In this document: positions 22,591 to 34,900 of the stretch, in pieces
How positions within the stretch are numbered: the stretch's first letter is position 1
Layout: every line of letters begins with the position of its first letter
Source of the DNA: Nematopogon swammerdamellus
Taxonomy: Eukaryota; Arthropoda; Insecta; Lepidoptera; Adelidae
Assembly (NCBI GenBank): GCA_946902875.1
Contig: OX336343.1
Coordinates: forward strand, 5,445,754 to 5,509,753
Direction: 5' to 3'
DNA length: 64,000 bases
Program-made: the position numbers and the translations under genes
Notes under the pieces: model-generated
Database searches by the model: none
What the model was told of the DNA's origin: nothing
Seen by the model: the letters and a program-made list of their open reading frames with translations, nothing else

Positions 22591-23062
22591 CCATATGAAG
22601 GAACTATTTATTGACAGAAAGAAGCGAATGTGAACGCCAATTTTTATTATAACTTCCTCGAAACACTCCGCTCCATCGCCAGTCAAGATTTTTGTGGAAT
22701 TGTTTGTGTTGTGATTTAAGTTTTTATTGTCTGTAATAAACAATAATATTTAGTTTAGATTATAATAAATTGTTTCCACCAAGACACACAAATCTGTATA
22801 AAATGTTTAGCCCACTCTGTGTTTCTGCCAGAAATAGAATGAATACCGCCTTTAGCATCTGGGTTTGGTGTGTAAGAACATCATTAATCATGCACCTGCT
22901 TTTAAACTGTCTTACATATTGTGTGCATCGCATATATTGCTGTTATTTGGTATTCATTGAACAATGGGTCAGACGTATTTATTGATAGTATCTGCCTATT
23001 TGTTGTTTCAACATGTCTGTCTATCAGCACCGCGTCGGGAGGGTTAGGCGAGGTGTTTAAGC

Positions 23063-23068
23063 TTTATT
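23063..23068 (-). terminator. Polyadenylation signal AATAAA for IR copy 2
   Basis: Minus-strand AATAAA about 135 bases beyond the stop codon and before copy 1 begins, so the two IRs probably have separate transcripts. Confidence 0.5.
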
Positions 23069-23203
23069 AAAAAATGTGACAACAGAGTTTTCAGTTTTTT
23101 ACTGTGTTAGTTACAATGATTTTTTCAAATCTAAATCCTATAGGTATATTGAAGCGACGAACTATCAATCATACCTTACATGCACAACAATATAAGAATA
23201 ATT

Positions 23204-25012
23204 CTATGAATGACGTCGATGGCATAATAACTCTACAAAAAAGAATATAATAGACAAAATCCAACCGATAACAAGGAGAACCCAGCAGCTAGTGAAGTGC
23301 ACTAGTCGAAGAGGCTGGGGATTGTCCTGTGATGCGGCGGCGCCAGCTTCGGCCGCGAGGGATTTCAAAACGTTTCCGCCGGGCACGTAGTTAGCGTACA
23401 ACCTCTGCGACAAGCCGCCCTCCATTACTACCGAGAGCAAGCGGCTCATCGGCAGCGCCAGGGGAGAGAACCTCTTGAAGTATATTACAGCAGGACTGTT
23501 GACGATCTTCGCTGGTATTATCTGCAGTCTACGAGTTCCGCTATTCCTTTTCAAGAAATCGAAAGCAGTCTCCTTGTTCATGGCGATTAAATATTCGATT
23601 TTGCTCTCGGAAAGTTCATAAAGTGTTTCGAGAATCTTAGAAGAATCTACATCAATCCAGCCCTCCTGAACCCACAAATCGTCAGCATAATATTCTTTGA
23701 GGGAACCGACGCCACCGAAGGGTATTTGAAAATCGAGTGCCGCTTCCTCAAAAGTTTTATAACTGTCTTCGAGCATGTTCACTTTGAGGGAACTGATGAG
23801 CGCAGTCTGATATGCAAGCCTAATCCAAAATGAAAACCAAATCCACAATAGAAAAATGGCCGACAACACTGGCTTAATCGGCGGTAGATTTACCGGCATC
23901 CCCATAAATATTGTCCAAGAAAAGAACAATAAATTCGTTTTAAACGACTCAATTTTGGTGTACACTTTAATTTTATTCCACATTCGGGTATTTGTCAAAG
24001 AATTTAATATAGCTACCAGTACGAATGTAGCGAATAGTACTACTCTGACCTGCATTTTGTAGGGATAGACGAGCTTAACCCACCCGGGCTTCGACAGTGG
24101 CGGCGAAGTGACCCAAACAATGTCCATGGAATTATACGGGAGTGATATTTGAAAATGGCTGTAACGTAAGTAAGTTATCGCCGCCGAAGTTATTGAGAAA
24201 TTGGCTCGATCGTTTTGGACATCGCCAAAGCAGCCTGTCCAGTTATTGCTTTCGAGGATACCCCAGCCTTTGCCGTCGGAAGGTGTCACTACCGTGAGGG
24301 TGGCGTTTAGCAAGTTCACCAGAAGCCGCAGGAGATCCCCGTCTCCTCCCGAAGGTTCAGATGCATTATTGATGAACATAAAAGGTGTCTGAATAAAAGT
24401 CGAGGCGACAATGGGGCACAAGTGGAGATTTCCCAACTTTTCAGGATACAGGTTCCGGAAGCAGATATCGTTCTCGCACGGCTCCGTGTTTATTTGGATC
24501 GGACGTCGGTCTTCGCATCGGCTTCCACTGAAAGGGAAGTACGTGAAGGATGCGTGTTCACCGGTGTCGCTCGTAGTTCTAGCGAATACGACGTTAACGA
24601 TTCTCAAGTTCCAGCAGAGTCTCATCAGCGCTGCCTCGTCGCAATCCGGGTCGGTGCACACGACGAGAAAGCGACCAGTATTATCCACCTTTGATTTCGA
24701 AAGGAACTTTAGGAGAAGTTCGATTTCTTGAAGAGACTTGCCGTAGAGAATGAATTGGTTGACGCGAGCCCTGCCCAGCCACACGAGCGGTTCCTGCTTG
24801 ACGACGACTGTGCTGCCGTAGGCACGGATGAAGTCGCTAACTCCGAGGGATGCGTACTCTACGAACAGCACTGTCGTCACGAATCTCCACTCGAAGTTAA
24901 GACGTGCAATGTTTGCGGCGTATTCGGCTAACATGCGGGTCATCCACGAGTCGATCGGCAGGAGTAGTTCCAGAGTTCTGTTGAGCAACGCGACCTCAGT
25001 GGAGTGATTCAT
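23204..25012 (-). CDS. Divergent ionotropic receptor (IR), intronless, copy 2
   Basis: 602 residues from the first ATG at 25012; the frame is closed upstream by a TGA six bases before a GTG at 25033. Architecture matches an insect IR: LCPIVAS motif at about 198-204, S1 with SMDIVWVTSPP, M1 at 320-339, pore loop with FFSWTIFMGMP, M2 at about 381-404 with the signature RLAYQTALISSL, S2 with SPLALPMSRLLSVVMEGGLS, and M3 at 572-595. Unlike its neighbour it has no visible signal peptide. Either a short upstream exon encodes one or the 5' end is degraded. Base composition is ordinary, in contrast to copy 1. Same strand as copy 1 with about 0.6 kb between them, consistent with an old tandem duplication. 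Confidence 0.92.
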   Translation of the reverse strand: MNHSTEVALLNRTLELLLPIDSWMTRMLAEYAANIARLNFEWRFVTTVLFVEYASLGVSDFIRAYGSTVVVKQEPLVWLGRARVNQFILYGKSLQEIELLLKFLSKSKVDNTGRFLVVCTDPDCDEAALMRLCWNLRIVNVVFARTTSDTGEHASFTYFPFSGSRCEDRRPIQINTEPCENDICFRNLYPEKLGNLHLCPIVASTFIQTPFMFINNASEPSGGDGDLLRLLVNLLNATLTVVTPSDGKGWGILESNNWTGCFGDVQNDRANFSITSAAITYLRYSHFQISLPYNSMDIVWVTSPPLSKPGWVKLVYPYKMQVRVVLFATFVLVAILNSLTNTRMWNKIKVYTKIESFKTNLLFFSWTIFMGMPVNLPPIKPVLSAIFLLWIWFSFWIRLAYQTALISSLKVNMLEDSYKTFEEAALDFQIPFGGVGSLKEYYADDLWVQEGWIDVDSSKILETLYELSESKIEYLIAMNKETAFDFLKRNSGTRRLQIIPAKIVNSPAVIYFKRFSPLALPMSRLLSVVMEGGLSQRLYANYVPGGNVLKSLAAEAGAAASQDNPQPLRLVHFTSCWVLLVIGWILSIIFFFVELLCHRRHS

Positions 25013-25299
25013 CTTGGTACCGGTGTGGTTCACTATTCAGTACTGTACCGGCAGACGTATACTGTTGTCCGATTTGTCGTTAGCATCGACGCTAATCGTA
25101 AAAGTGCATTAAGGAAATTACTAGTTAGCGTGCTAATGCATGGTGTCTTATCGATTTATGATCGCTGATGTTTGACGGTAAACACTCGTAACAGGTATTT
25201 AAAACTGTAAAAACTATTTCCCACGCTATGCATTTCTGGACATTGGTTATAATTTGAGACGATGTATTTACTGAAATTCTGTGTACGAGTAGATACTAG

Positions 25300-25415
25300 T
25301 AAGTAAGCCTAAGACTTTGGATGGGTGTCCGTCCACCCGACCGTTGAGGAGCTTCGAATTCTGCGTAAAACTGTAGGTCCCTTCCCTTATCTTACTAGGT
25401 GGTATAGTTTAACAT
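25300..25415 (+). mobile_element. SINE family A, head fragment
   Basis: TTGGATGGGTG...CGTAAAACTGTAGGTCCCTTCCC stretch; ends abruptly in GGTGGTATAGTTTAAC. Confidence 0.6.
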
Positions 25416-25699
25416 AGTAGTTATCATGTGTGTAGCACAGGTTGACCTAGGTTTCATTACCCAATTTTACGTACATAAGTAGTAGGTATTGAAATTATAA
25501 TCTTAAATGTACGTACGTACCTATGTGGATATTCATAGAAATTTTATAAGGTACTTAGGTACATTGGAACCTGAAAATTGAAACATTCATAGAATTTCAA
25601 GAATCTGTTCTGAAAGAAGTATTTATGTATCATAATCATCATATTGATTACAATGTATCCAAATAATTTAAATTTAATAGTAGATAGATGATGCGGTCG

Positions 25700-25885
25700 T
25701 TCCACCGAGTCGTGCAGCGGGTGGGTCTTTGTGCCTTACTTGCTGCTTGATAGTTATCTTGTCCGAATACTTTGCTAAACGTGGTGGTCGATGTTGTGTT
25801 GCAATTTTGCAGAGTTCTTGCAGCACAACACCGATTACTCTGCTTACCCTGATTGTCGGGATACAGCGTGTGTGGTATGTGCTTA
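25700..25885 (+). mobile_element. Interspersed repeat family C, partial
   Basis: GCAGCGGGTGGGTCTTTGTGCC through GATTGTCGGGATACAGCGTG. Immediately followed by an RTE fragment. Confidence 0.65.
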
Positions 25886-25919
25886 TGTATATATTTAGTA
25901 GATAGAAATGGTCGCGACA

Positions 25920-26335
25920 GAGCAGGCAACATACAAACAGTTGAAAGTTGCCTAGCGAGCAATGGAGCGAGCTATGGGAGCGAGCCATGTTGGGCATATC
26001 GCTACGGGATATGGTGCGTAATGAGACGATCCGCTGACGCACCAAAGTAAATTGGACACCGACCGGGTGGGTAAGGTCAAGTGGCAGTGGGCTAGGCACG
26101 TCAGTCGAAGACTTTGAGTAATTGAGTAAGGCGTTGAGCTTGATCGTTGGAATAACCGCGCCCTACACTGGCGCCCGTGGATAAGAAAATAGAGTATGGG
26201 AAGGCCACCCGCCAGTTAGGATGACGACACGAAGTCGGTCGGCGGAAAGCATTGGTTCCGCAATGCTGAATGCCGGGAGGACTGGAGGAAAATTTGAGAG
26301 GCATATATCCAGCAGTGGACGCATACACGCTGACT
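25920..26335 (+). mobile_element. RTE-type retrotransposon fragment, heavily mutated
   Basis: Recognisable pieces of the RTE C-terminus in shifting frames: AMERAM-like, KVKWQWARHVSRR, then CAGCAGTGGACGCATACACG, matching the 3' end of the 1415-2110 element. Many stops and frameshifts; it is a fossil. Confidence 0.7.
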
Positions 26336-26339
26336 GACT

Positions 26340-28370
26340 GGCATTCTTTATTCTTTCTTAATCATTCGTATGGTACATAAATAGACAGAGTTTACAGTGT
26401 TAAACTGAAGTTTGAGAGCTAGAATAACTATAGTTTAAACTTGATAGCTCTGACCACATAAAATCAAAGTCAACATAAAGTAACAGTCAAAATAAAATCA
26501 GGTGTATCAAATGTAGAAGTCAAATAAAAACCCACACTCAAATTGTCAGTGTTTATAATTAATTAAATAACGAATCCAATTAAAAACTGCACCTAATTAC
26601 ACAACTAGTCAAAATATGCACACAACCACTTTATACAAAACGCCTTCATATTTATATTATCTTTGGCAATTAACTCTCGTACTTACATCGAACTGCACAA
26701 TATACTTACACAACAAACCACTTATTCGCTAAGTTGTCGCAAGTCAATAATATACACAAATCTGAATCGTAAAAGACCGATATAATTTTATATTACAAGC
26801 TTTTATTAATTTTGATTAAAAAAAAACAACAACTGCAGAGGAAACAATTATTTAGCTATCAGTTTAAAGTTAATGAAGTTGTGTAAATAAGCTGAGTAAT
26901 TTGGTTAGTTATTATTACACTGGACATCCTGAAAGGAAAACCTTCGGACGAGACGAAAAAAAAGCGTGGTAAAAAAATTTTATCAGCCAAATGCAGCTCA
27001 AAGTGTGTTTATGTCATCGTTAAATTATCCAAATTTATAATAATTATCTAATTATGTAAACGTTTACCTTAGTACTCGTAATTCCTCTTTTCAACGAAAT
27101 TCAGAAATGATTAAGACATTACTAGGGAGGATTTTGTAAATTGTAAAATTTAGAACAAAAGTAAACATTTTAATTGTGTGACAAATATATAAAAAAAAAG
27201 AAATAAATAACATTTTCTTACACTTACAGCTATGTACTATTGCCAACAAACTTAAATAGCGTGAAGTAATTCTTTAGCAGTAATAAATAATATTTTAGGA
27301 TCGGAGCGGAGCTGTTGAGGGCGATGATGTGAATATAGTAAAGCGATAAGAAAGAATAAAAGTTACTACAATTATCTTTACAACAATTTCAAGTTTGGTG
27401 GCCACAGTGTACACTTAATTAAAATAAATAGGTAGGTAATAACGTTTAAAACCAATTAAAAGTCTTAAAATTTTAACAATTTAATTTACAAAAGATTGCA
27501 CCAGAATGTAGTAACAAATATAGCAAACCATTTTATAACGGCCAACAAGAGTGTTGCTAAATTGCCATTTTTGGTATTAAACTTTGGCTTATCTCTTAAA
27601 ACAACATCACGATTTAATAAAATAAATATTACTAGGTATCTTAATGCCCTTACTTACACCACTACATCATAAACTATATATTTTGCCCTGTAAAGACGTC
27701 TTTAGCTTTGTGATGGGTCCACTTTGATAGTGCAGTTTCTAAGGAACGCGAAAGAAAAAAATATAATAAGTCACTAACATTAAAACAAATAATTCACTGA
27801 AGCAAATAAATGTAGAAACATTTGTGGAATTGTTTGTATAATAGAATCAGTATAAAAAAACTAATGTTGGTCCATTTCATAGACGTCATTGGATAACCAT
27901 CGAATAAAGTTAATGAAGAAAATATACATTATATTTTATCTACATATAATTAATTACTACATTATGACACTGCAGTCTTAAATCCCTTATCATCCTCGGG
28001 ATTTTTAAATTGTAATAATCTTATTTATCTATACACAGTACTCGCAAAGATAGTGGTAACACTATGATTGTCATCACAGTGTCATCCCATCCCTATTATC
28101 TAACCATAACTTTTATTTGCCTGAGTGAAATATGAGACAAAGTATTCCTAACTATACTTAGTTTTATGTCGTCTTTCTTCAGCGTAAGGTGGTTTAGTTC
28201 TCTATAGAAACAATGCTTTTGTAGCTATGAGTAACGCTTACTTAGGCATAATTGTGAATGAAGTGTCATTCCAAAACATTATTGGGTAGAAATCACAAAC
28301 CCATGTACTGTATGCACTTTGAAGATATACCTACGCATTAGCCTGTAAACATTTTGTCTTCTTTCAACCT
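26340..28370. other. AT-rich intergenic stretch
   Basis: Between the IR pair and the FAM20 3' end. No reading frame, repeat family or structure that I can support; largely unique-looking AT-rich DNA. Confidence 0.6.
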
Positions 28371-28371
28371 A

Positions 28372-28730
28372 TCACAGTGGTGCCGTGACCAGGTTCTAGA
28401 TATTATTTAATAATTCTGACGAGATCACAGTGGTGCCGTGACCAGGTTCTACATATTTCTTTAATAATTCTGACGAGATCACAGTGGTTCTGTGACCAGG
28501 TTCTGCATATTTCTTTAATAATTCTGGCGAGATCACAGTGGTGCCGTGACCAGGTTCCACATATTTCTTTAATAATTCTGACGAGATCACAGTGGTGCCG
28601 TGACCAGTTTCTACATATTTATTTAATCATTCTGACGAGATCAGTGGCGCCGTGACCTGGTTCTACGCGTTCTCCATATTTCTTTAATCACTGTGACGAG
28701 ATCACTGTGATGCCATGACCAGATTATTCT
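28372..28730. repeat. 54-bp minisatellite, about six units, just 3' of the FAM20 stop codon
   Basis: Unit core GATCACAGTGGTGCCGTGAC followed by CAGGTTCTACATATTTC and TTTAATAATTCTGACGA. The right-hand units are more diverged. Because 54 is a multiple of three, the minus strand is open for 64 codons with an 18-residue periodicity, but this lies past the FAM20 stop and is probably 3' UTR or flank. Confidence 0.9.
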
Positions 28731-28792
28731 TTCATGTATACGCTAATATTGAAGGGGTCACCTCGATTTTCGCTGACCTATATTCATGGATG

Positions 28793-28985
28793 TCATACGA
28801 AGTCGTTGACCTCTTTGAGGTCGCTAATCTCGTCCTTTTCTTGACAATGTCGGATGGCGTCGAGTATTATAATAAGTCTGCGGTCGAGTGCGGCGAGGTG
28901 CGGCTCCCACAGGATGGGTGCGATGGGGTCTGAACGCATCGAATCTCGCAACGCTTGAGACAACTTCGATGGTCCGTTGTGGAAA
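28793..28985 (-). CDS. FAM20-like exon 7 with stop
   Basis: Acceptor TTTCAG at 28991-28986. Its first base completes Asn (AA/T), then [14 protein letters not shown]...[15 protein letters not shown]... ending DFV and TGA at 28795-28793. This is the conserved C-terminal helical part of the family. Confidence 0.92.
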
Positions 28986-31900
28986 CTGAAATGAAGTCGT
29001 TATAAATATTTGCATAAGGTATTGATAAATATTATTTGAAGACAGTGGTCGGCACGGCAAGCAGTCGTGAATTGTTAGGCAGAGAGATTTGGCGAAAATG
29101 GGGGAGATCTACGTGCACTGTTGTACTCATATTGGCTGACAATAATGATTGGAAATAAACATTTACTAAAGATACGCTTATTCGTATGACATTCTCAGTA
29201 TTAATATATTTTTACTAGCTTTTGCCCGCGGCTTCGCTCGCGTGAAATTCGTATTTAAAATAAGAAAGTAAGTAAGCCAGCTACCTTAATTTTATTTCGG
29301 CACACAATTCGGTTTCTATGAGAACCACATCCTAGCGTAACAGGAAGTGAATTTTATTTTGCCTATCCTGTGTCCCGTATAGTAAAATGTGCTTGTACTA
29401 AGTTTCATCGAATTCGGATGATCGATTTAAGAGTTATGGAGGAACATACATACACACATACAGAAAATATTTCTAAAAATCGTCAATGCAATTTTACTAT
29501 CATACAATCGCAGTATCGCATAAAACAAAGTAACTTACTCCAGGACCATCCCTTACATATTTATTATTATTTATTAGTATTGATGATGATATTGATATGT
29601 CGATTGAGTGGTCGGGCTATTCTTACCGTCTACTTTTTGTCCCTGTTACACACGAATATACGACAAACGAGTGCCAATCTTTATTCCCGTATCTTTTCAC
29701 TTTATATTCACGGCGGGAGGCCCCGGGGCGTAAACAGACGTGTCTGGCTCGAGACGGGCGCGACAGAGGCCTCGCATAATACATTCCCGTCAGCCGCGGC
29801 CACAATCTGGGTATTTGTAGACACTCCGAGCGGCTTCACCGCCAATTTTAATGTAGGCGCATCGACGCATCGATGCAGGCGTGCTGAGCATCGGAACAAG
29901 GATGTTGGTGTTCGTTCGAACCTAGTTCCGCTGTCGTGTTCAAGAAGCGTTTGATATTAAGCTCCCGTTGTTGGCTACATCACCTACAACAACCGTGATG
30001 TCAGCCCATAACGCCAGGTGACCTAGGTGCTATGTCAGTGCTTCCCTTCATTTAATGTCGGCTACACTGAACTGGACGGAAAATACGAAATATTTACATG
30101 GCCGTTTCGACCGACTATTCATTCAGTGTGGTGGTACCAACCCATTATTAGAAGAAAAAATCCAAAAAAATTGAAAATTGTAATAAAAACTCGACCGACA
30201 GTGAGATTTGGCCATAGTGCTGTCTAGGTCTAGGGAGTGCAATGACCTAGCCAGTCCCCTTTTTCTTTTGATGCCATTCAAATTTAAGTGTTTCGAATTT
30301 ATCTACATGAATTCTACTAGTTAAGCATGTAATTTAGTCATTTTATGTTTATTTGATAAAGGTGGACGCAACGAGGTTGTATTACGTCGCTGAGCGCAGC
30401 GACGTAATACTAACTCTTTGGTTGGACGTTGACCGTCCACCTAAGCTCGATGAAACGATTTTCACCCAAAAGTACTACAAAATTACCGAATTTGGGAAAA
30501 AGATTCAGAGCTTTGCGTCTTCAAATTTGACCCCTTTCGAAAGCTGAAGTTACGAAACCCTATCCTGAAACACCCTGTATATCATATTACCTACTGGTAT
30601 ACTTTCGGAGATGTTTCATCACTTATAAATAAATCAAATGTTAATTTCAGAGGAAGTTTCAATCAGATAGCGAGCCAGCTTGTTTACATATTGACCGGAC
30701 CAACGTAACCGAAGATGGCGGCGGCGTGCATCAGCTAATGAAAATCAAACAGCGTAACCTACCTACGTACACCGCGTCTTACAAGCAAACATGAAGCAAC
30801 GCCTCAATTAATTAACAGAACTACAAACATTATTTTTTCTTACGAGGATTCATATGGCAAAACAACGAAAATGGTTAAACTTCAAACAAAAATTTAGTTC
30901 TATGAAGTACATAATATGAAAAAAAAAAATTTTAACTCGATAATATGTACTAAACACTGAAGCAGGCTTTTTAAATTTACAGTATTTTTTCATGGTCAAA
31001 AACATTTCTGAATGTGACTCTATTTTAATTTCTTATGTCAAGCTAGCTCCATGCCGGATAATTACTTTTTTTTTTTTTATAGAAAGCGCGACATGTGGCA
31101 CCGTTTCACTTACGAGGAGGTGACTTACGATGCCCATGGACATTCTGTGATGCACGGGGTTTGCGAATGCCATGCCGGCCTGACAGGAGCCTTTTCACGC
31201 CCCTTTTGAATAACCCCAGGCTGTACTTGGGAGGAAATATATGAGCAGGGAGTGCGTTCCACATTTTCCCGGTTCTGTGAATGAAAGACCTACAGAACCG
31301 GTTGGTGCGCATCCTCGGTAGGTCGATTGTATAGGGGTGCATCCCCTGCCCAGTACGCGTAGTGCGGAGGTGGAATGGGGACGACGGAATCGCATTAAAC
31401 AGCTCCTCCGAACACTCCCCGTGAAATAGACGATAGAACACACTCAGGGAGCCGACGTCCTTACGGAGTTGCAGCGGTTCTAAGTCGCGGGACACCACAG
31501 GGTCATCCACAAGTCGCACGGCACGACGCTGGATTGAGTCTAGCGGCGCAAGCTGATATTTAGCTGAGCCATCCCACAGGTGCTAGCAGTACTCCAAGCA
31601 AGACCTAACTTGCGTTTTATATAACGTCAGTTTTTGGCCCGCTGTGAAGTACCGCCGCACCTTGTTGAGTACACCCAGCTTTTTTGAGGCCAGCTTGGCC
31701 TTGCCCTCAATGTGACGCCGGAAGTTTAAGTCGTGCGACAGTTCGACACCGAGGACCCCGGAATAAAATTTACGTCATTGTATAGGGAATTTAATTTTCT
31801 AGACACTAAAGCAGCATTATTTGTAAAAAACTAATCCTAATAATTTTAAACAAACAAAAACTACAAAATTCACCTTATAAGCGCGCGCACTGCGCTCGAT

Positions 31901-34900
31901 TGCTCAGTGCCGCCGACTCGAATTTCTGTTTTGCCATATGAATCCTCTTAAAGAAAAAAATTCTGGGGTAGGAGTCGCTTCGCACTCCTGCCACTGTTCT
32001 TTAAAAGTAGAATCACGGCGGCGCGGCGGTGAGAATGCATGATGTTTTCTTGATAGACAATTAATGTCAAAAAATATAAAACAATCTGGTTGTCATGGTT
32101 ACTCTTGAAACGAATTGAAAAAAAAAATCGTCAACTTTGATGTCTCACTGTGCCTGCAAATAACAATAATAAAAAAATATTTTATTAATGTTGTATTTGC
32201 GCTACCTTCCTCATTTTGCTGACATATGTTTTTAACCGACTTCAAAAAAGGAGGAGGTTCTATGTTCGGCTGCATGTATTTTTTTTTATGTATGTCCAGC
32301 AATATATTCCCCAATTGTGAACCGATTTCGATGATTCTTTTTTGTGTTCGGTTCAGTCTATCGGTTCGATCTTTTGGTCAAGATCGGATTGGAAAGCGAG
32401 GCGGAATCGCGAGGCCGAAGGCCGAGCGATTCCGCCGAGTACATTAATACCAAATAAAAATTACTAAAAAAACTGTGAAATAAAAAACTATTTAAAAAAA
32501 TATAAAAACCGCCTTCAAAAATGTATGAAATAAAAAAATGAAAATCGAATCCTAAAGTTGAAGGCGGTGGTGCTAAAGCAAGCAAAAATAACCGACCGCC
32601 TTCAACTCTAGGGTTCGATTTTTATTTTTTTATTTCATACATTTTTGAAGGCGGTTTTTATATTTTTTTTAATAGTTTTTTGGTATATTCGTTACTTAGA
32701 AACTAAGCATTGATAATTTTCTATGTTTCGCGTCGGTAACGTCATATTTTAGCTTCTATGCATCCCACCTTGTACCTTGTAAGTCGTGGTTCCACGTCAA
32801 AACCGACTTATAGCACTTGTTGATTATAGAGGTACTGGAGTTACTGCAAATATTGTTGAATCTTAAGCTTGTTTGTTACAATATGCTACTCTTCCATCAT
32901 GGCAAGGCCATCCAGGGATATTCGACTCTCTCGAACTCACATTGTCAGATGCAGATACTTTAGCAGGCCGTACCTAGGCGCAATAGATTGATAGGAAACA
33001 TGTGGCGTACACCACTAGTATTTAAACCCCGACGCAAAAAGAGGGGTGTTATAAGTTTAACGTGTGTGTGTATGGGTGTGTCTGTCTGTGACATCGTAGC
33101 TCCCAAACGGATGGACCGATTTGGATGCGGTTTTTTTATTAGAAAGCTGCTTTAATCTTGATGGTTGTTATGAAGTAGGTACCTAATTAAATATCAAAAA
33201 AAATATTATCTTAAAAAGTGGACCGATTTGCATGCCGTTTTTTTAAAGAAATAAAAGTTATAAGAGGAACCCCTTGCTATTAATAAAATACTTTCACACG
33301 GAATTGACTTGTATTTTATGGGCGCTAAGTTGAACACCACGGTCGAAATTAAATGATGATAATGCCCTGCCCAGTATAGTGATAATATGCAGGTGATAAC
33401 GTGGAAACGCACAGTTATTCTTTACTTATTGTAAGCGGCGGGTGGCCGTGTGGTTAGGGCGACGGCTTCTCTTGCGAGAGGTTCGAGGTTCGAAACCGGC
33501 CGGCGTGAACGAATGAGTTTTTTCTGACGGAAAAATTTACGTACCTACACCTGCTGCTTCACCGTTCGGAACCGGTGCAAACCTGTAGGTCCGGTCCCTG
33601 GCCCCTTACTACGTGGTGGCTCAAAGTGTAGCCGACTGGTGTGGTACCACCGTACTGGATGTAAGATGGCTGCATAGCTCGACTGTATTCTCCTCTAGTT
33701 CAGTATATATAGCCAGCAATTCAAAGGGGAGCCTCCGGTATGGCACCCACCTTCTCGGAGGTGATATTCTCCGAACATGTGTTCTGGCCGCTCTGACTCA
33801 GTCACCCATACTGGATTAAATAAAAAATCTGTTAAGTGCGAGTATTACTCGCGCACGGAGGTTTCCGTATCTATCCGCTATCATTAACCGCTCAAGTTGC
33901 TTAGAGAGAAGAGAAATCGGAGATAAGCCTCAATGAGGTCGATCGCAATTTACGGAGGGAAAATGACAACCTCAATGATGTCGTTGGCAATTGAGCGGCT
34001 ATCTTTTGTGTTTCAACATTGCAATGTATAAAAGCCTGTAGCGCCATCTATTATTCAATAGTGTGACTAATAGATTTTTCGGACGTTTGTTGTATGGGAG
34101 CCCCCCTTAATTTTTAACTTTTTCTTATTTTTCTTATTTGTTGTTATATCCGCCATAGTAACACATATTCTGTGAAAATTTCAACGGGCTACCTATTACG
34201 GTTCAAGAGATACAGCCCTCGGACAGACAGACGGACGGACAGACAGACAGACAGCGGAGTCTTAGTAATAGGCTTCGGTACGGGATACGGAAACCTAAAA
34301 ACGTAGGATTGTTTAGGTCAAGTGTCAGCTCACTTGAGCAGGGTGGCGAGCGTGGTGTGTCGAATGAGACAGCACTGCAGCAGCGGCGCCAGGATGCTGA
34401 GCTCGTCGTGCTTCGCCTTGCCGAACGCGCGTCCTTGGTCCAGGTGCAGCGTGAACGTGTCGTTACCGAACATTCTGAAATCACATACAGGGTGTATCAG
34501 GATAGGTTTTCGAAACTTCAGGGTTCGAAAGGGGTCCATATTTGAAGACGAAAAGCTCTGAAACTTTTTCCCACATTCGATCATTTTACAGTACTTTTTG
34601 GTGAAAATCTATTCTTCAAGATTTGGTGGACGGTTAACTTCCGCCTTTATTAAATAAAAAATAAATTCTAACTTATGAATAAAAATGGGTATGTTGCATA
34701 AATAACTATTACAATTGAACTGCGTGTAGGTAAATTTCAAACACTGAAAGTTCAATGACCTCAAAAGAAAAAGAGGACTGACTTAGTTCACTGCACTCTC
34801 CAGTCTCACTGTCCATCGAGTTTTTATTACAATTTCCAACTTTTGTATGACAAAAAAACAACGGAATTTCGATTTGGATGATAAGGTTTGAGTGATAAGG

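Noticed and set aside
22591..22743. N-terminal extension of IR copy 1 to 22743
   Set aside because: That frame has no ATG before 22590 (it would need TTG), and the signal peptide begins at 22590.
28396..28590. 64-codon repeat peptide gene (ISSELLKKYVEPGHGTTV units)
   Set aside because: Open only because the unit is a multiple of three; it lies beyond the FAM20 stop and has no independent support.
28372..28730. CRISPR-like array of regular repeats
   Set aside because: Units are contiguous 54-bp minisatellite repeats with no unique spacers, in a eukaryotic genome.
34334..34584. Reading FAM20 exon 6 as an independent gene ending TLLK-stop
   Set aside because: A GTGAGC donor precedes that stop and joining to 28985 restores the conserved family C-terminus in frame.
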